From contig CP136010.1 in NCBI GenBank assembly GCA_030263805.2, forward strand, positions 1,937,001 through 2,001,000: a DNA stretch of 64,000 nt. The letters run 5' to 3'. A program made the position numbers and the translations under genes. Shown here piece after piece: positions 40,742 through 49,371 of the stretch (position 1 is the stretch's first letter; each line of letters begins with the position of its first letter). This stretch comes from Pseudomonas sp. FeN3W (lineage in GTDB: Bacteria; Pseudomonadota; Gammaproteobacteria; Pseudomonadales; Pseudomonadaceae). The notes below the pieces were generated by a model that was given only the letters and a program-made list of their open reading frames with translations, made no database searches and was not told where the DNA came from.

Positions 40742-41394
40742 CGGCACCGCCCCCCTTACAAGCGGCACTGAACGACCTGCTGGGCGACGCACACCTGGTT
40801 GCCGAGCCGCTGCCGGACACTGATCTGCGACTCTGGCTGATCGATGCGGCCAACATGGATCGCGCCTTCAGCCCCGAGGAAACCCGGCGCATTCTCGAAG
40901 AGCCGCCGTACTGGAGCTTCTGCTGGGCCAGCGGCCTGGTGCTGGCGCGCTGGCTGGCCGAACGACCGGAATGGGTGCGCGGTAAGCGCGTGCTGGATTT
41001 CGGCGCGGGCTCGGGCGTCGCAGCCATCGCCGCCGCCAAGGCGGGCGCGCTCGAAGTGGTGGCCTGCGATCTCGATCCGCTGGCGCTCGCCGCCTGCCAG
41101 GCCAACGCCGCACTGAACGACGTCGAGCTACGCTATTCGCAGGACTTCTTCGCCGAGGCGGATCGCTACGATCTGATCATCGTTGCCGACGTGCTCTATG
41201 ACCGGGCCAACCTGCCGCTGCTGGATCACTTCCTCAGCCGAGGCCGCGAAGCGCTGGTGGCCGACTCACGGGTACGCGATTTCGCTCATCCGCTGTATCG
41301 GCGCCTGGGCGTGATGGATGCCTGCACCTGGCCGGATCTGGCAGAGCCTGCGGAGTTCAGGCACGTGAGTCTCTATCACGCTGCGAGGAGCTGA
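40738..41394 (+). CDS. Class I SAM-dependent methyltransferase (PrmA/ETFB lysine methyltransferase-like)
   Basis: A 218-residue methyltransferase. The SAM-binding site is VLDFGAGSGVAAIAAAKAG, followed by VVACDLDPLAL and IIVADVLYD. The N-terminal EEPPYWSFCWASGLVLARWL is as in ETFB-lysine/METTL20-like bacterial proteins. The GTG start overlaps the lipoprotein gene stop. The substrate is unproven; a protein lysine is likely. Confidence 0.85.
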   Translation: MTAPPPLQAALNDLLGDAHLVAEPLPDTDLRLWLIDAANMDRAFSPEETRRILEEPPYWSFCWASGLVLARWLAERPEWVRGKRVLDFGAGSGVAAIAAAKAGALEVVACDLDPLALAACQANAALNDVELRYSQDFFAEADRYDLIIVADVLYDRANLPLLDHFLSRGREALVADSRVRDFAHPLYRRLGVMDACTWPDLAEPAEFRHVSLYHAARS

Positions 41395-41462
41395 AGAGCC
41401 TGAGGTAGGTGAAAACCGCGAAGCGTTTCCGCAAACTGTGCCGCTGCGGCCGGAGACCAGCC

Positions 41463-41981
41463 ATGATCGACGACACCCTGCGCCTGTTCTTCGCCCTGCC
41501 CTGCCCGCCCGAGCAGGCGACGGCCATCTGCGCATGGCGTGACGACCAGACCCTCGACGGCAGAGCAGTGCCGCGGGACAATCTGCACCTGACCCTGGCC
41601 TTTCTTGGCGCACAACCGAAAGAACACCTCGACGCCCTGCTGCAGATGGCTGCAACCGTGCACGCCGAGGCTTTCAGCCTGACCCTCGACCGCCTGACCA
41701 CCATCGGCAAAGGTTTCACCTGCCTGCAGCCCGCCGCCACACCGCCCGCACTGCTGCAACTGGTCGAAGCACTGAGCGAACGGCTGGCAGCGCTTGGCGT
41801 CGTGCTCGACTGCCGGCCATTCCTGCCGCACCTGACGCTGAGCCGCCAGGCCCGGAGCCGAGCGCAGCAACCGGCGCCGCGCTTCACCTGGCACGTCGAT
41901 CGCTTCGTGCTCTACCGTTCAGTCAATACGGCGGACGGCGTGCGCTACGACGAGCTAGGCAGCTGGCCACTTCTGCCTTAG
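41463..41981 (+). CDS. thpR: RNA 2',3'-cyclic phosphodiesterase (ThpR/LigT family)
   Basis: A 172-residue 2H phosphoesterase. Both catalytic HxTx motifs are present: HLTLAFLG near residue 41 and HLTLSRQ near residue 129. These enzymes open 2',3'-cyclic RNA ends or ligate tRNA halves in vitro. The internal ATG at 41463 (MIDDTLRLFFALPCPPE) is used in preference to an upstream in-frame ATG, because FFALPCPP is the usual N-terminus of the family. Confidence 0.9.
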   Translation: MIDDTLRLFFALPCPPEQATAICAWRDDQTLDGRAVPRDNLHLTLAFLGAQPKEHLDALLQMAATVHAEAFSLTLDRLTTIGKGFTCLQPAATPPALLQLVEALSERLAALGVVLDCRPFLPHLTLSRQARSRAQQPAPRFTWHVDRFVLYRSVNTADGVRYDELGSWPLLP

Positions 41982-42083
41982 CTACGGCTCAGGCCGACTG
42001 CATGCGAGCCACTTGCTTCCCGTGGCGGGCGTCCCCACATACCATGCACGCCTTTCCTGTCATTCGTGCCCACGAGAATCCCG

Positions 42084-42953
42084 ATGAGCCAGACGCCCTA
42101 TATCTTCGATGTCACCACCGCCAGCTTCGAACAGTTGGTGCTCGAGAACTCGTTTCACAAGCCGGTACTGGTCGACTTCTGGGCCGAATGGTGCGCGCCG
42201 TGCAAAGCGCTGATGCCGCTGCTGGCGAAGATCGCCGAGGAGTATCAGGGCGAGCTGCTGCTGGCAAAGGTCAACTGCGATATCGAGCAGGAAGTCGTCG
42301 CCCGTTTCGGCATTCGCAGCCTGCCGACCGTGGTGCTGTTCAAGGATGGTCAGCCGGTGGACGGGTTCGCCGGCGCGCAGCCGGAGTCGGCCATTCGCGC
42401 CATGCTCGAGCCCCACGTGCAGGCCCCGGCGACGCCGCAGGGCAACCTGCTGGAGAGTGCGCAGGCCGCCTTCGCCGAAGGCCGTTTCGCCGAGGCCGAA
42501 GCGCAGTTGCAGCAGCTGTTGAGCGAAGACAACGAGAACGCAGCCGGACTGATCCTCTATGCCCGCTGCCTGGCCGAGCGCGGGGAACTGGGCGAAGCGG
42601 AAACGGTGCTCAACGCGGTCAAAGGCGATGAACACAAGCAGGCCCTGGCCGGCGCCCGCGCGCAGCTGACGTTCCTGCGTCAGGCCAATGACCTGCCCGA
42701 TGCCGCCACGCTGAAGAGCCGTCTGGCGCAGAACGGCGAGGACGATGAAGCGGCGTATCAGCTGGCCATCCAGCAACTGGCGCGGCAGCAATACGAAGCG
42801 GCGCTCGACGGCTTGCTCAAGTTGTTCGTGCGCAATCGCAACTATGCCGACGGGCAGCCGCACAAGACGCTGCTACAGGTTTTCGATCTGCTGGGTAACG
42901 ACCATCCACTGGTGACGCTGTACCGCCGCAAGCTCTACCAGGCGATCTACTGA
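42084..42953 (+). CDS. CnoX/YbbN-type thioredoxin-TPR co-chaperone
   Basis: 289 residues. The thioredoxin domain (1-110) has the active site FWAEWCAPCKALMP, and a C-terminal TPR-like helical region follows (AAFAEGRFAEAEAQLQQLL, YQLAIQQLARQQYEAALDG). E. coli CnoX (YbbN) is a holdase working with GroEL and DnaK. Here both active-site cysteines are retained, unlike E. coli CnoX (SxxC), so oxidoreductase activity is likely. The start at 42084 is internal to a longer open frame. Confidence 0.9.
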   Translation: MSQTPYIFDVTTASFEQLVLENSFHKPVLVDFWAEWCAPCKALMPLLAKIAEEYQGELLLAKVNCDIEQEVVARFGIRSLPTVVLFKDGQPVDGFAGAQPESAIRAMLEPHVQAPATPQGNLLESAQAAFAEGRFAEAEAQLQQLLSEDNENAAGLILYARCLAERGELGEAETVLNAVKGDEHKQALAGARAQLTFLRQANDLPDAATLKSRLAQNGEDDEAAYQLAIQQLARQQYEAALDGLLKLFVRNRNYADGQPHKTLLQVFDLLGNDHPLVTLYRRKLYQAIY

Positions 42954-42978
42954 TCGTGCGCGACATCAGGCAAGCCGT

Positions 42979-43332
42979 TCAGGACGGCTCGCCGATCCAG
43001 TGATAACAGGCCGAGTCGGCGCCGTGCTCGACTCGCACCTCGTCGCAATGACGCAGGCGCACCAGCAGCCGCTTGGCCAACTGCGCGCTCCCGGTGATCG
43101 CCTCCAGCTCGGCGAATAACTGCGGCCCATCCAGCTTGCCGGCACTGCGCAGGCACTCCCGGGCGCTGTGCCAGAGAGCATCGCCCGGTGCGGAGCCAGC
43201 TGTGGCAGGCCGCCCGGCCGACGCGACATCTACGGCACCCAGGCCACGCGTCAGGCCCGACCAGTCTTGGCCGCCCAGCTCGATTTCCAGATCGACCGGC
43301 CAATCACCTATGCGACCGCGGATTCGAATCAT
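42979..43332 (-). CDS. Conserved hypothetical protein (117 aa)
   Basis: A small cytoplasmic protein (MIRIRGRIGDWPVDLEIELG) with GGAGG before the ATG and normal codon use. No domain is recognised. An equivalent small gene follows the YbbN-type gene in P. aeruginosa, as far as I recall, so it is probably real and lineage-conserved. It converges with the thioredoxin gene and is divergent from the zinc cluster. Confidence 0.72.
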   Translation of the reverse strand: MIRIRGRIGDWPVDLEIELGGQDWSGLTRGLGAVDVASAGRPATAGSAPGDALWHSARECLRSAGKLDGPQLFAELEAITGSAQLAKRLLVRLRHCDEVRVEHGADSACYHWIGEPS

Positions 43333-43402
43333 GCTGTCCCTCCAGAGTTATGCGTTCATCCTCACATGACGGCAGCGGGCTGGCCAGCCGCCGGGAAAAG
43401 TT

Positions 43403-43415
43403 GTTATAACGTAAC
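43403..43415 (+). promoter_or_regulatory. Zur-box-like site
   Basis: GTTATAACGTAAC matches 11 of 13 positions of the gamma-proteobacterial Zur consensus GTTATAWTATAAC. It lies 23 bp upstream of the His-rich zinc protein gene, consistent with repression by zinc-loaded Zur. Confidence 0.6.
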
Positions 43416-43437
43416 CGACCTTTCGATGGAGCCGACC

Positions 43438-44055
43438 ATGCGCCACCTACTCCTTGCCGTGCCCATGCTTCTGCTGCCCCTGAGCTACAGCCAAGCACAT
43501 GAAGACGATCATCACCATGAACACGAAGGCGCCGCCAGCCTTTCTGCCCACGAGCACGGTGCGGCGCATTTGAATGCGGCACTGGATGGCAACCAGCTGG
43601 AGTTGGAGCTGATCAGCCCGGCGATGAACCTGCTCGGCTTCGAGCATGCAGCTGCCAGCGCAGCGGATGAAGCGAAGATCGCCAGCGTCCGCTCGCAACT
43701 GGAACAACCCCTGGCCTTGTTCGGCCTACCGGCGGCAGCTGGCTGCAGCGTGAGTGAACAGCAGTTTGCCGGCGAACTGCTCGGCTCGGTCCATGCAGGC
43801 TATCAGCGCGGTGATGATCACGAACACGAGCCGGAGCATAAGCACGACCACGACGACCATGAAGCCGGTGGCCACAGCGATATCGAAGCGCACTACCAAC
43901 TCGACTGCAGCAACCCAGAGGCACTGCACGCACTGGATCTCACACGGCTGTTCGAAAGCTTTCCCGGCACGGAAAAGATTCAGGTACAACTGATCGGCCC
44001 CAGCGGCCAGCAGGGCACGGAACTGACTCCGGCCCGCGCGCAGTTGCCCTTCTGA
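43438..44055 (+). CDS. Zinc-responsive His-rich periplasmic protein (DUF2796/ZrgA family)
   Basis: A 205-residue precursor with a signal peptide (MRHLLLAVPMLLLPLSYSQA). Histidine/acidic clusters follow (HEDDHHHEHE near the N-terminus and HEHEPEHKHDHDDHE near residue 125), the hallmark of this zinc-binding family. Two ATGs 4 codons apart are possible; 43438 has GGAG at the better spacing. It heads a cluster with an ABC ATPase, an FtsX-type permease and a DUF3299 protein and has a Zur-box-like site upstream, so zinc starvation expression is expected. Confidence 0.88.
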   Translation: MRHLLLAVPMLLLPLSYSQAHEDDHHHEHEGAASLSAHEHGAAHLNAALDGNQLELELISPAMNLLGFEHAAASAADEAKIASVRSQLEQPLALFGLPAAAGCSVSEQQFAGELLGSVHAGYQRGDDHEHEPEHKHDHDDHEAGGHSDIEAHYQLDCSNPEALHALDLTRLFESFPGTEKIQVQLIGPSGQQGTELTPARAQLPF

Positions 44056-44071
44056 ACCAGCACTGACCCCG

Positions 44072-44779
44072 ATGACCGCTCCACTTCTCGCAATCGACAA
44101 CCTCGGCTTCGCCTGGCCGCGCCAGGCCGAGCTGCTGGACATTCCCAGTTTTCGCCTCGAACGCGGCGAAAGCCTGTTCCTCAAGGGCCCGTCGGGCAGC
44201 GGCAAAACCACCCTGCTCGGCCTGATCGGCGGTGTGCAGAAGGCCGACCGCGGCAGCATCCGCCTGCTCGACCGCGACCTCGGCAGCCTTTCGGCCGGCG
44301 CCCGTGACCGCTTCCGCGTCGATCACACCGGCTACATCTTCCAGCAGTTCAACCTGCTGCCTTTTCTTTCGGTACGCGAGAACGTCGGCCTGCCCTGCCA
44401 TTTTTCGCGGCTGCGTACCGAACGTGCACGCAAGCGGCACGGCAGCACGGATGCCGCGGCGGCGAGTCTGCTGGAGCATCTGGGGCTGTCCGCGGAGCTG
44501 TTCGAGCGTCGTGCCGATGCGCTCTCCATCGGCCAGCAGCAACGCGTCGCCGCGGCCCGTGCACTGATCGGCCAGCCGGAGCTGGTCATCGCCGACGAGC
44601 CGACCTCGGCGCTGGATGCGGATAGCCGCGAAGCCTTCCTGCAGCTGTTGTTTTCCGAGTGCCGCGCGGCGGGTGCCAGCCTGCTGTTCGTCAGCCATGA
44701 TCAGAGCCTGGCGCCGCTGTTCGACCGCAGCCTGTCGCTGGCCGAGCTCAATCGCGCAACCCGCGCAGTGGAGCGCTGA
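44072..44779 (+). CDS. ABC transporter ATP-binding protein (LolD/MacB type), zinc cluster
   Basis: A 235-residue ATPase. Walker A is GPSGSGKTTLL, the Q-loop FQQFNLLPFLSV, the signature LSIGQQQRVAAARAL, Walker B ELVIADEPTSALD, and the H-loop FVSHDQ. The signature has I in place of the usual second G (LSGGQ), a mild deviation. It pairs with the FtsX-type permease 3 nt downstream, forming a mechanotransmission-type ABC exporter rather than an importer. Confidence 0.9.
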   Translation: MTAPLLAIDNLGFAWPRQAELLDIPSFRLERGESLFLKGPSGSGKTTLLGLIGGVQKADRGSIRLLDRDLGSLSAGARDRFRVDHTGYIFQQFNLLPFLSVRENVGLPCHFSRLRTERARKRHGSTDAAAASLLEHLGLSAELFERRADALSIGQQQRVAAARALIGQPELVIADEPTSALDADSREAFLQLLFSECRAAGASLLFVSHDQSLAPLFDRSLSLAELNRATRAVER

Positions 44780-44782
44780 GCG

Positions 44783-46048
44783 ATGTATCTCCTGCGCCTG
44801 GCCCTGGCGAGCCTGAACAATCGTCGCTTCACCGCCCTACTGACCGTGTTCGCCATTGCCCTCTCGGTGTGCCTGCTGCTCGCCGTCGAGCGGGTGCGCA
44901 ACGAAACCCGCGCCAGCTTCGCCAGCACCATCAGCGGCACCGACCTGGTGGTCGGCGCGCGCTCCGGCTCGGTCAATCTGTTGCTGTACTCGGTGTTCCG
45001 CATCGGCAATGCGACCAACAACATCCGCTGGGACAGCTACCAGCACTTCGCCGAACACCCGCGGGTCGCTTGGGCGATTCCGATTTCCCTCGGCGACTCC
45101 CATCGTGGCTACCGCGTAATGGGCACCAGCACGGACTATTTCGAGCATTACCGCTACGGCCGCAAACAGCCGCTGCAACTGGCCGAAGGCCGCGCCTTCG
45201 AAAGCGATCCGTTCGAGGTCGTGCTGGGTGCCGAAGTAGCCAGCGCACTGGGCTACAAACTCGACGACAGCATCGTCCTCGCCCACGGCGTAGCGCGTGT
45301 CAGCCTTGTGCAACACGATGACAAACCGTTCCGCGTGGTCGGCATGCTGCAGCGCACCGGCACGCCGGTCGACCGCACCCTGCACATCAGCCTGGCTGGG
45401 ATGGAGGCGCTGCACATCGACTGGCAGAACGGCATGCCGGCCCGCGGCGCCGCGCGTATCGACGCCGAGCAAGCGCGGGCACTCGATCTCCAGCCACAGC
45501 AGATCACCGCATTCCTGCTCGGTCTGAACAGCAAGGTCGCCACCTTCACCCTGCAACGGGAAATCAACCAGTACCGCGGCGAGCCGCTGCTGGCGATTCT
45601 GCCCGGCGTCGCCCTGCAGGAACTCTGGAGCCTGATGGGCACGGCCGAGAAGGCGCTGTTCGTGGTCTCGCTGTTCGTCGTGCTGACCGGCCTGATCGGC
45701 ATGCTGACGGCGATCCTCACCAGCCTCAACGAGCGCCGCCGGGAGATGGCGATCCTGCGCTCGGTGGGCGCGCGGCCCTGGCATATCGCGGCGCTGCTGA
45801 TCATCGAGGCGCTCGGCCTGGCCCTCGCTGGCACGCTGCTCGGGCTGGCCTTGCTGTATATCGGCATCGCGATCGCGCAGTCGCCGCTGCAGAGCCTCTA
45901 CGGCCTTTATCTACCGCTGGCCTGGCCGAGCGCCTATGAGTGGCGACTGCTCGGCGCTATCCTGCTGGCGGCACTGCTGATGGGTAGCGTGCCGGCCTGG
46001 CGGGCCTATCGCCAGTCGCTGGCCGATGGCCTGTCGATTCGACTGTGA
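44783..46048 (+). CDS. ABC transporter permease (FtsX/MacB family), zinc cluster
   Basis: 421 residues. TM1 is near residues 15-35 (FTALLTVFAIALSVCLLLAV), followed by a large periplasmic domain and then three C-terminal TM helices (FVVSLFVVLTGLIGMLTAIL, IIEALGLALAGTLLGLALL, LLGAILLAALLMGSVPAW). NERRREMAILRSVGARPWHI is the usual FtsX-type coupling segment. It acts with the preceding ATPase. Cargo is unknown; the cluster is associated with zinc limitation. Confidence 0.9.
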   Translation: MYLLRLALASLNNRRFTALLTVFAIALSVCLLLAVERVRNETRASFASTISGTDLVVGARSGSVNLLLYSVFRIGNATNNIRWDSYQHFAEHPRVAWAIPISLGDSHRGYRVMGTSTDYFEHYRYGRKQPLQLAEGRAFESDPFEVVLGAEVASALGYKLDDSIVLAHGVARVSLVQHDDKPFRVVGMLQRTGTPVDRTLHISLAGMEALHIDWQNGMPARGAARIDAEQARALDLQPQQITAFLLGLNSKVATFTLQREINQYRGEPLLAILPGVALQELWSLMGTAEKALFVVSLFVVLTGLIGMLTAILTSLNERRREMAILRSVGARPWHIAALLIIEALGLALAGTLLGLALLYIGIAIAQSPLQSLYGLYLPLAWPSAYEWRLLGAILLAALLMGSVPAWRAYRQSLADGLSIRL

Positions 46049-46056
46049 GGAACCCG

Positions 46057-46551
46057 ATGTCGCGCCTGCTGCTCGCTCTGCTACTGGCCTGTGCGGTCTC
46101 TGCGCATGCCGATGACGTCCGCAACCTGCAGTGGTCGGAGCTGATTCCCGAGGGCGCGCCGCCGCCACCGCCGCCAATGGCCATGCATGACATGTCGCAG
46201 CTGGCCGATGCGCTGGCGGCCGCGCAACAATCGCCGGCCGCGCCAGTGGTCGAAGCCCTCGATGGGCTGATGGTGAAGTTGCCGGGGTATATCGTGCCGC
46301 TGGACATGACCGAGGAAGGTCGCGTCATCGAATTCCTGCTGGTGCCCTACTTCGGCGCCTGCATTCACGTGCCACCGCCGCCGTCCAACCAGATCGTGCA
46401 TGCCACCAGCGAGCTGGGCGTGCGGGTGGAAGCACTATATGAACCGTTCTGGATCGAGGGGCCGCTGAGGGTGGAACACGCCAGCAGCGAGCTGGCGGAG
46501 GCGGGTTATCGCATGCAGGCACAGAAGATCTATCCCTACGAACTGCAGTAA
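46057..46551 (+). CDS. DUF3299 periplasmic protein, zinc cluster
   Basis: A 164-residue precursor with a signal peptide (MSRLLLALLLACAVSAHA). A DUF3299 domain follows (LQWSELIPEGAPPPPPPM, VKLPGYIVPLDMTEEG, FLLVPYFGACIHVPPPPSNQ). The start at 46057 has GAGGAA upstream and the reading begins just after the permease stop. DUF3299 genes regularly accompany this ABC pair. The function is not established. It is probably the last gene of the Zur-type operon. Confidence 0.86.
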   Translation: MSRLLLALLLACAVSAHADDVRNLQWSELIPEGAPPPPPPMAMHDMSQLADALAAAQQSPAAPVVEALDGLMVKLPGYIVPLDMTEEGRVIEFLLVPYFGACIHVPPPPSNQIVHATSELGVRVEALYEPFWIEGPLRVEHASSELAEAGYRMQAQKIYPYELQ

Positions 46552-46594
46552 TCGCCAGCCGGCAGCGCGACGGCGATTACACGTTGCCAGCCGA

Positions 46595-47686
46595 TCAGCG
46601 CGCGCTGGCGATCTGCCTCTCACGCTCGAAACTGAGCTCACCTTCCGCCCACTCGCGCCATTCGCGCACACGACGACGCTCGGCGCCGGCCCGCTCGGCC
46701 TGCTTCAACGCGTCAAGCCCGGCCTGCCAGCGAGCCTGCTCCAGTTCGAGCTGCGCCACATTCATCCAGAACTTGGCGCTGCCGGTCTGAGTCGCCAGCT
46801 GGCGATAGATCTTCGCGGCCTCGGTGCGCTCGCGGGCCTGCCACCAGAGCATGCCCATGCGCTCCTGGCGACTGGCATTGCTCGGCAGCAAGCGTGACGC
46901 CAGCATTCCTTCGAGCAATTTTGCACCTTGCCATGGCTGGCCGGCGGCACTAGCGAGAGCGACCAGGTTGTCCAGCTCCGCCTCACTGAAGCGCAAGCCC
47001 TTCGCGTGCGCTGTGCGCAGCGTCGCCAGCGCGCGGTCTTCGGCGCCAGCCATCTGCTGCAAGCCGGCCAACTGCCGCCAGGCCTTGACCTGATCGGGGT
47101 GGCGCAGCAGCAACTTCTGTTGCCAGCGTTCGGCAGCCTGATAACGCTTGAGCTCGGCATTGCCGGCGACCAGAAACTGCAGCCAGGTATCGCCCGCCTT
47201 CGGGTTCGCCTGCACATAACGCTCGGCCAGCGGCAGCGCCTTGGCATGCTGTCCGAGGCCCTGATAAGCCTGCACCAGCATTTGCAGCACTTGCTCGTCG
47301 GCCTGATTGGCCGAGCCGAGCAGGCTGACCACCTTGGCGTAGCGCCCCTCGACCAGGTTCAGCCTCGCGAGGTTCATCCGCTCGCCGGCCAGCAGCTCTT
47401 CGTCCAGCTTGCCGCTGGCCACTGCCTTGTCCAGCCACTCCAGGGCCTGGCGATTATTGCCTTCGGCCCAGGCCAGATAGCCGCGGCTGCGCCAGAGCAA
47501 CGCCTCTTCACCGCTACCAGCCTTGGCGCTGACGCCTTCCAGCGCCTTGCGCGCAGCGGCATAGTCGCCCTTGCTCTGCGCGGTCTGCGCTCGCTCGAGC
47601 GCCATGAACACCGCGGGATCGATCGCCTGGGCCGCCTGGGCCGAAGCGGAGAGGAAAAGCGACAGCACGAGCAGCAAACGAAGCAT
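46595..47686 (-). CDS. TPR-repeat periplasmic protein of the TonB2 operon
   Basis: A 363-residue precursor with a signal peptide (MLRLLLVLSLFLSASAQA) and TPR/helical repeats through the mature protein (AQSKGDYAAARKALEG, LGQHAKALPLAERYVQANP, RYQAAERWQQKLLLRHP). It is the last gene of a DUF3450-TtpC-ExbB-ExbD-TonB operon, where a TPR protein is normally found in marine and environmental gamma-proteobacteria. It is presumed to assist the TonB2-type complex in the periplasm. Confidence 0.85.
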   Translation of the reverse strand: MLRLLLVLSLFLSASAQAAQAIDPAVFMALERAQTAQSKGDYAAARKALEGVSAKAGSGEEALLWRSRGYLAWAEGNNRQALEWLDKAVASGKLDEELLAGERMNLARLNLVEGRYAKVVSLLGSANQADEQVLQMLVQAYQGLGQHAKALPLAERYVQANPKAGDTWLQFLVAGNAELKRYQAAERWQQKLLLRHPDQVKAWRQLAGLQQMAGAEDRALATLRTAHAKGLRFSEAELDNLVALASAAGQPWQGAKLLEGMLASRLLPSNASRQERMGMLWWQARERTEAAKIYRQLATQTGSAKFWMNVAQLELEQARWQAGLDALKQAERAGAERRRVREWREWAEGELSFERERQIASAR

Positions 47687-47687
47687 C

Positions 47688-48401
47688 TCAGCGTTCTCCT
47701 TGCAGGCGGAAGTGCAGGGTTTTCACGGCTTCACGGGATACCGGCGCACCGTTTTCGGTACGCGGCGCGAAACGCCAGCGGGCCGCCGCGCGCCGGGCCT
47801 CGCGATCGAACACGTTACGAGGCGAGGCTTCCAGCACGCGGATGTTCTCCACCCGCCCCTGCGGGTTGATGGTGAACGCCAGTTTGATATGCCCTTCGAT
47901 ACCCTGCTGCCGTGCACGGTAGGGATACTCCGGACGCACATCATTGAGCGGCATCACTTCCTGCTCCGGACCGCCGGGCTTGCCCGCCGCTTCGACTGCC
48001 GCACTGGCCGGCGCTGGCGCCGCGGCCGGGGCACTCTGCGCCGCGGTCAAGCCGGACAGACTCGGCGCCGGAGCGGTAGCGACCGACACGCCGGCATCGA
48101 TGCTCGGCAGGTCGAGGTCGAGCTTGGGCAGATTGGCGTCTGGCGTCGCCATGTTCGGCGTCGGTGGCGTCGGCGGTTGCGGCGTCTTCGGCTGCGGTGG
48201 CTGTGGCGCCTGCTGACGTGAACGCGTGGCGGTATCCTCGTTGCGCCCGTCCATGCGCACGAAATTGGCAATCGCCAACGGATCTTCCTCAATCTTGCTG
48301 CGCGGCGGATTGACCATGCTCAGCATGAGGGCGAACAGCAGCAGCGCCACCACGCAGGCGGCGACGAAGGCCAGACTGAAACGGACCAGCCGCGGTTGCA
48401 T
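47688..48401 (-). CDS. TonB family protein (TonB2 type)
   Basis: 237 residues. There is an N-terminal membrane anchor (LAFVAACVVALLLFALMLSMV) and a Pro-rich spacer (QQAPQPPQPKTPQPPTPP). The C-terminal TonB domain has PEYPYRARQQGIEGHIKLAF, RVENIRVLEASPRNVFDREA and AARRWRF-like sequence. It transmits proton-motive energy to outer-membrane receptors. The gene starts right at the exbD stop (1-nt overlap). BtuB in this window would need a TonB; whether it is this one is unknown. Confidence 0.92.
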   Translation of the reverse strand: MQPRLVRFSLAFVAACVVALLLFALMLSMVNPPRSKIEEDPLAIANFVRMDGRNEDTATRSRQQAPQPPQPKTPQPPTPPTPNMATPDANLPKLDLDLPSIDAGVSVATAPAPSLSGLTAAQSAPAAAPAPASAAVEAAGKPGGPEQEVMPLNDVRPEYPYRARQQGIEGHIKLAFTINPQGRVENIRVLEASPRNVFDREARRAAARWRFAPRTENGAPVSREAVKTLHFRLQGER

Positions 48402-48814
48402 CAGCGCGACCCCGTGCTGGCGGCCAGCGCAACGTCCTGCACGCCGGCCTGACGCGCCTGGTCCATGACCTGCACCACCAGGCCGGTACGCGCATCCTGG
48501 TCAGCCTGGACGACCACAGCGCCCTCCGGCTGATCCACGCGCAGCCGCTCGACATGCGCCCGCACACTGCGTACGTCGACCACCTGCTTGTCGATCCAGA
48601 CCTGGCCATCGGCCGTGACGGCGATGAGGATATTGCCCTTGTCCTGGGTGCTGGCGGTGTCAGCCTGCGGGCGCTGGACTTCGACACCGGATTCCTTGAT
48701 GAAGGAGCTGGTGACGATGAAGAAGATCAGCATGATGAAGACCACGTCGAGCATCGGCGTGAGATCGATGCCGGTATCTTCTTCCTGCTGGTAATGATGA
48801 CGACGCATACGCAT
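48401..48814 (-). CDS. ExbD family protein
   Basis: A 137-residue biopolymer transport protein. The single TM follows the conserved DLTPMLDVVFIMLIFFIVT, containing the essential Asp of the proton channel. The periplasmic domain completes it. It pairs with the ExbB protein encoded 11 bp upstream. Confidence 0.94.
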   Translation of the reverse strand: MRMRRHHYQQEEDTGIDLTPMLDVVFIMLIFFIVTSSFIKESGVEVQRPQADTASTQDKGNILIAVTADGQVWIDKQVVDVRSVRAHVERLRVDQPEGAVVVQADQDARTGLVVQVMDQARQAGVQDVALAASTGSR

Positions 48815-48825
48815 CCCGCTAATCC

Positions 48826-49371
48826 TCAGTCGTGACGCAGCTGGTCAGCCAGCCGGTCGAGAGACTGGCGCGCGATTCGCTCGAGGCGCGCCAGACTGAA
48901 CAATCCTGTGATGGCCAGCACCATGCCGGCCATGGTCGGCAGGGTCGCCTGCCAGACCCCTGCGGCCATGCCGCGGGGGTTGCCGGAGCCACTGAGCGCC
49001 AACACATCGAATACCGCGATCATGCCGCTGACCGTGCCGAGCAACCCGAGCAGCGGATACATCGCCACCAGGGTCTTGCTCAGCCGTAGCGGCCCGGACA
49101 ACTGCTGCTGCGCTTGCGCGAGCCAGGCCGCACGCACTGCTCGCTGCCAGCTGCCAGGCTCATCGGCCATCTGTGCCCAGGCCTGGCGGCGTGACTCGAC
49201 CCAGTGCGGGAAGACCCGTCGCATGAACCAGAGGCGCTCGAAGACCAGTGTCCAATACAGCACGCACAGGCCGGCCAGCGCCCACATCACCACGCCGCCG
49301 GCAGCCATGAAATCGAGCAGCGCGTGACCGTTGTCGATCAGACCCAGCCAGTGAGCGCGCAGATCAGTCAC
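48826..49371 (-). CDS. ExbB family proton channel protein (ExbB2 type)
   Basis: A 181-residue MotA/TolQ/ExbB protein with three membrane segments. The conserved core is LVAMYPLLGLLGTVSGMIAVFDVLALSG and GVWQATLPTMAGMVLAITGLF. It overlaps the end of the TtpC-like gene by 8 nt. This short form is typical of TonB2 operons, where a separate longer MotA/TolQ/ExbB protein (TtpC) is also made. Confidence 0.93.
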   Translation of the reverse strand: MTDLRAHWLGLIDNGHALLDFMAAGGVVMWALAGLCVLYWTLVFERLWFMRRVFPHWVESRRQAWAQMADEPGSWQRAVRAAWLAQAQQQLSGPLRLSKTLVAMYPLLGLLGTVSGMIAVFDVLALSGSGNPRGMAAGVWQATLPTMAGMVLAITGLFSLARLERIARQSLDRLADQLRHD

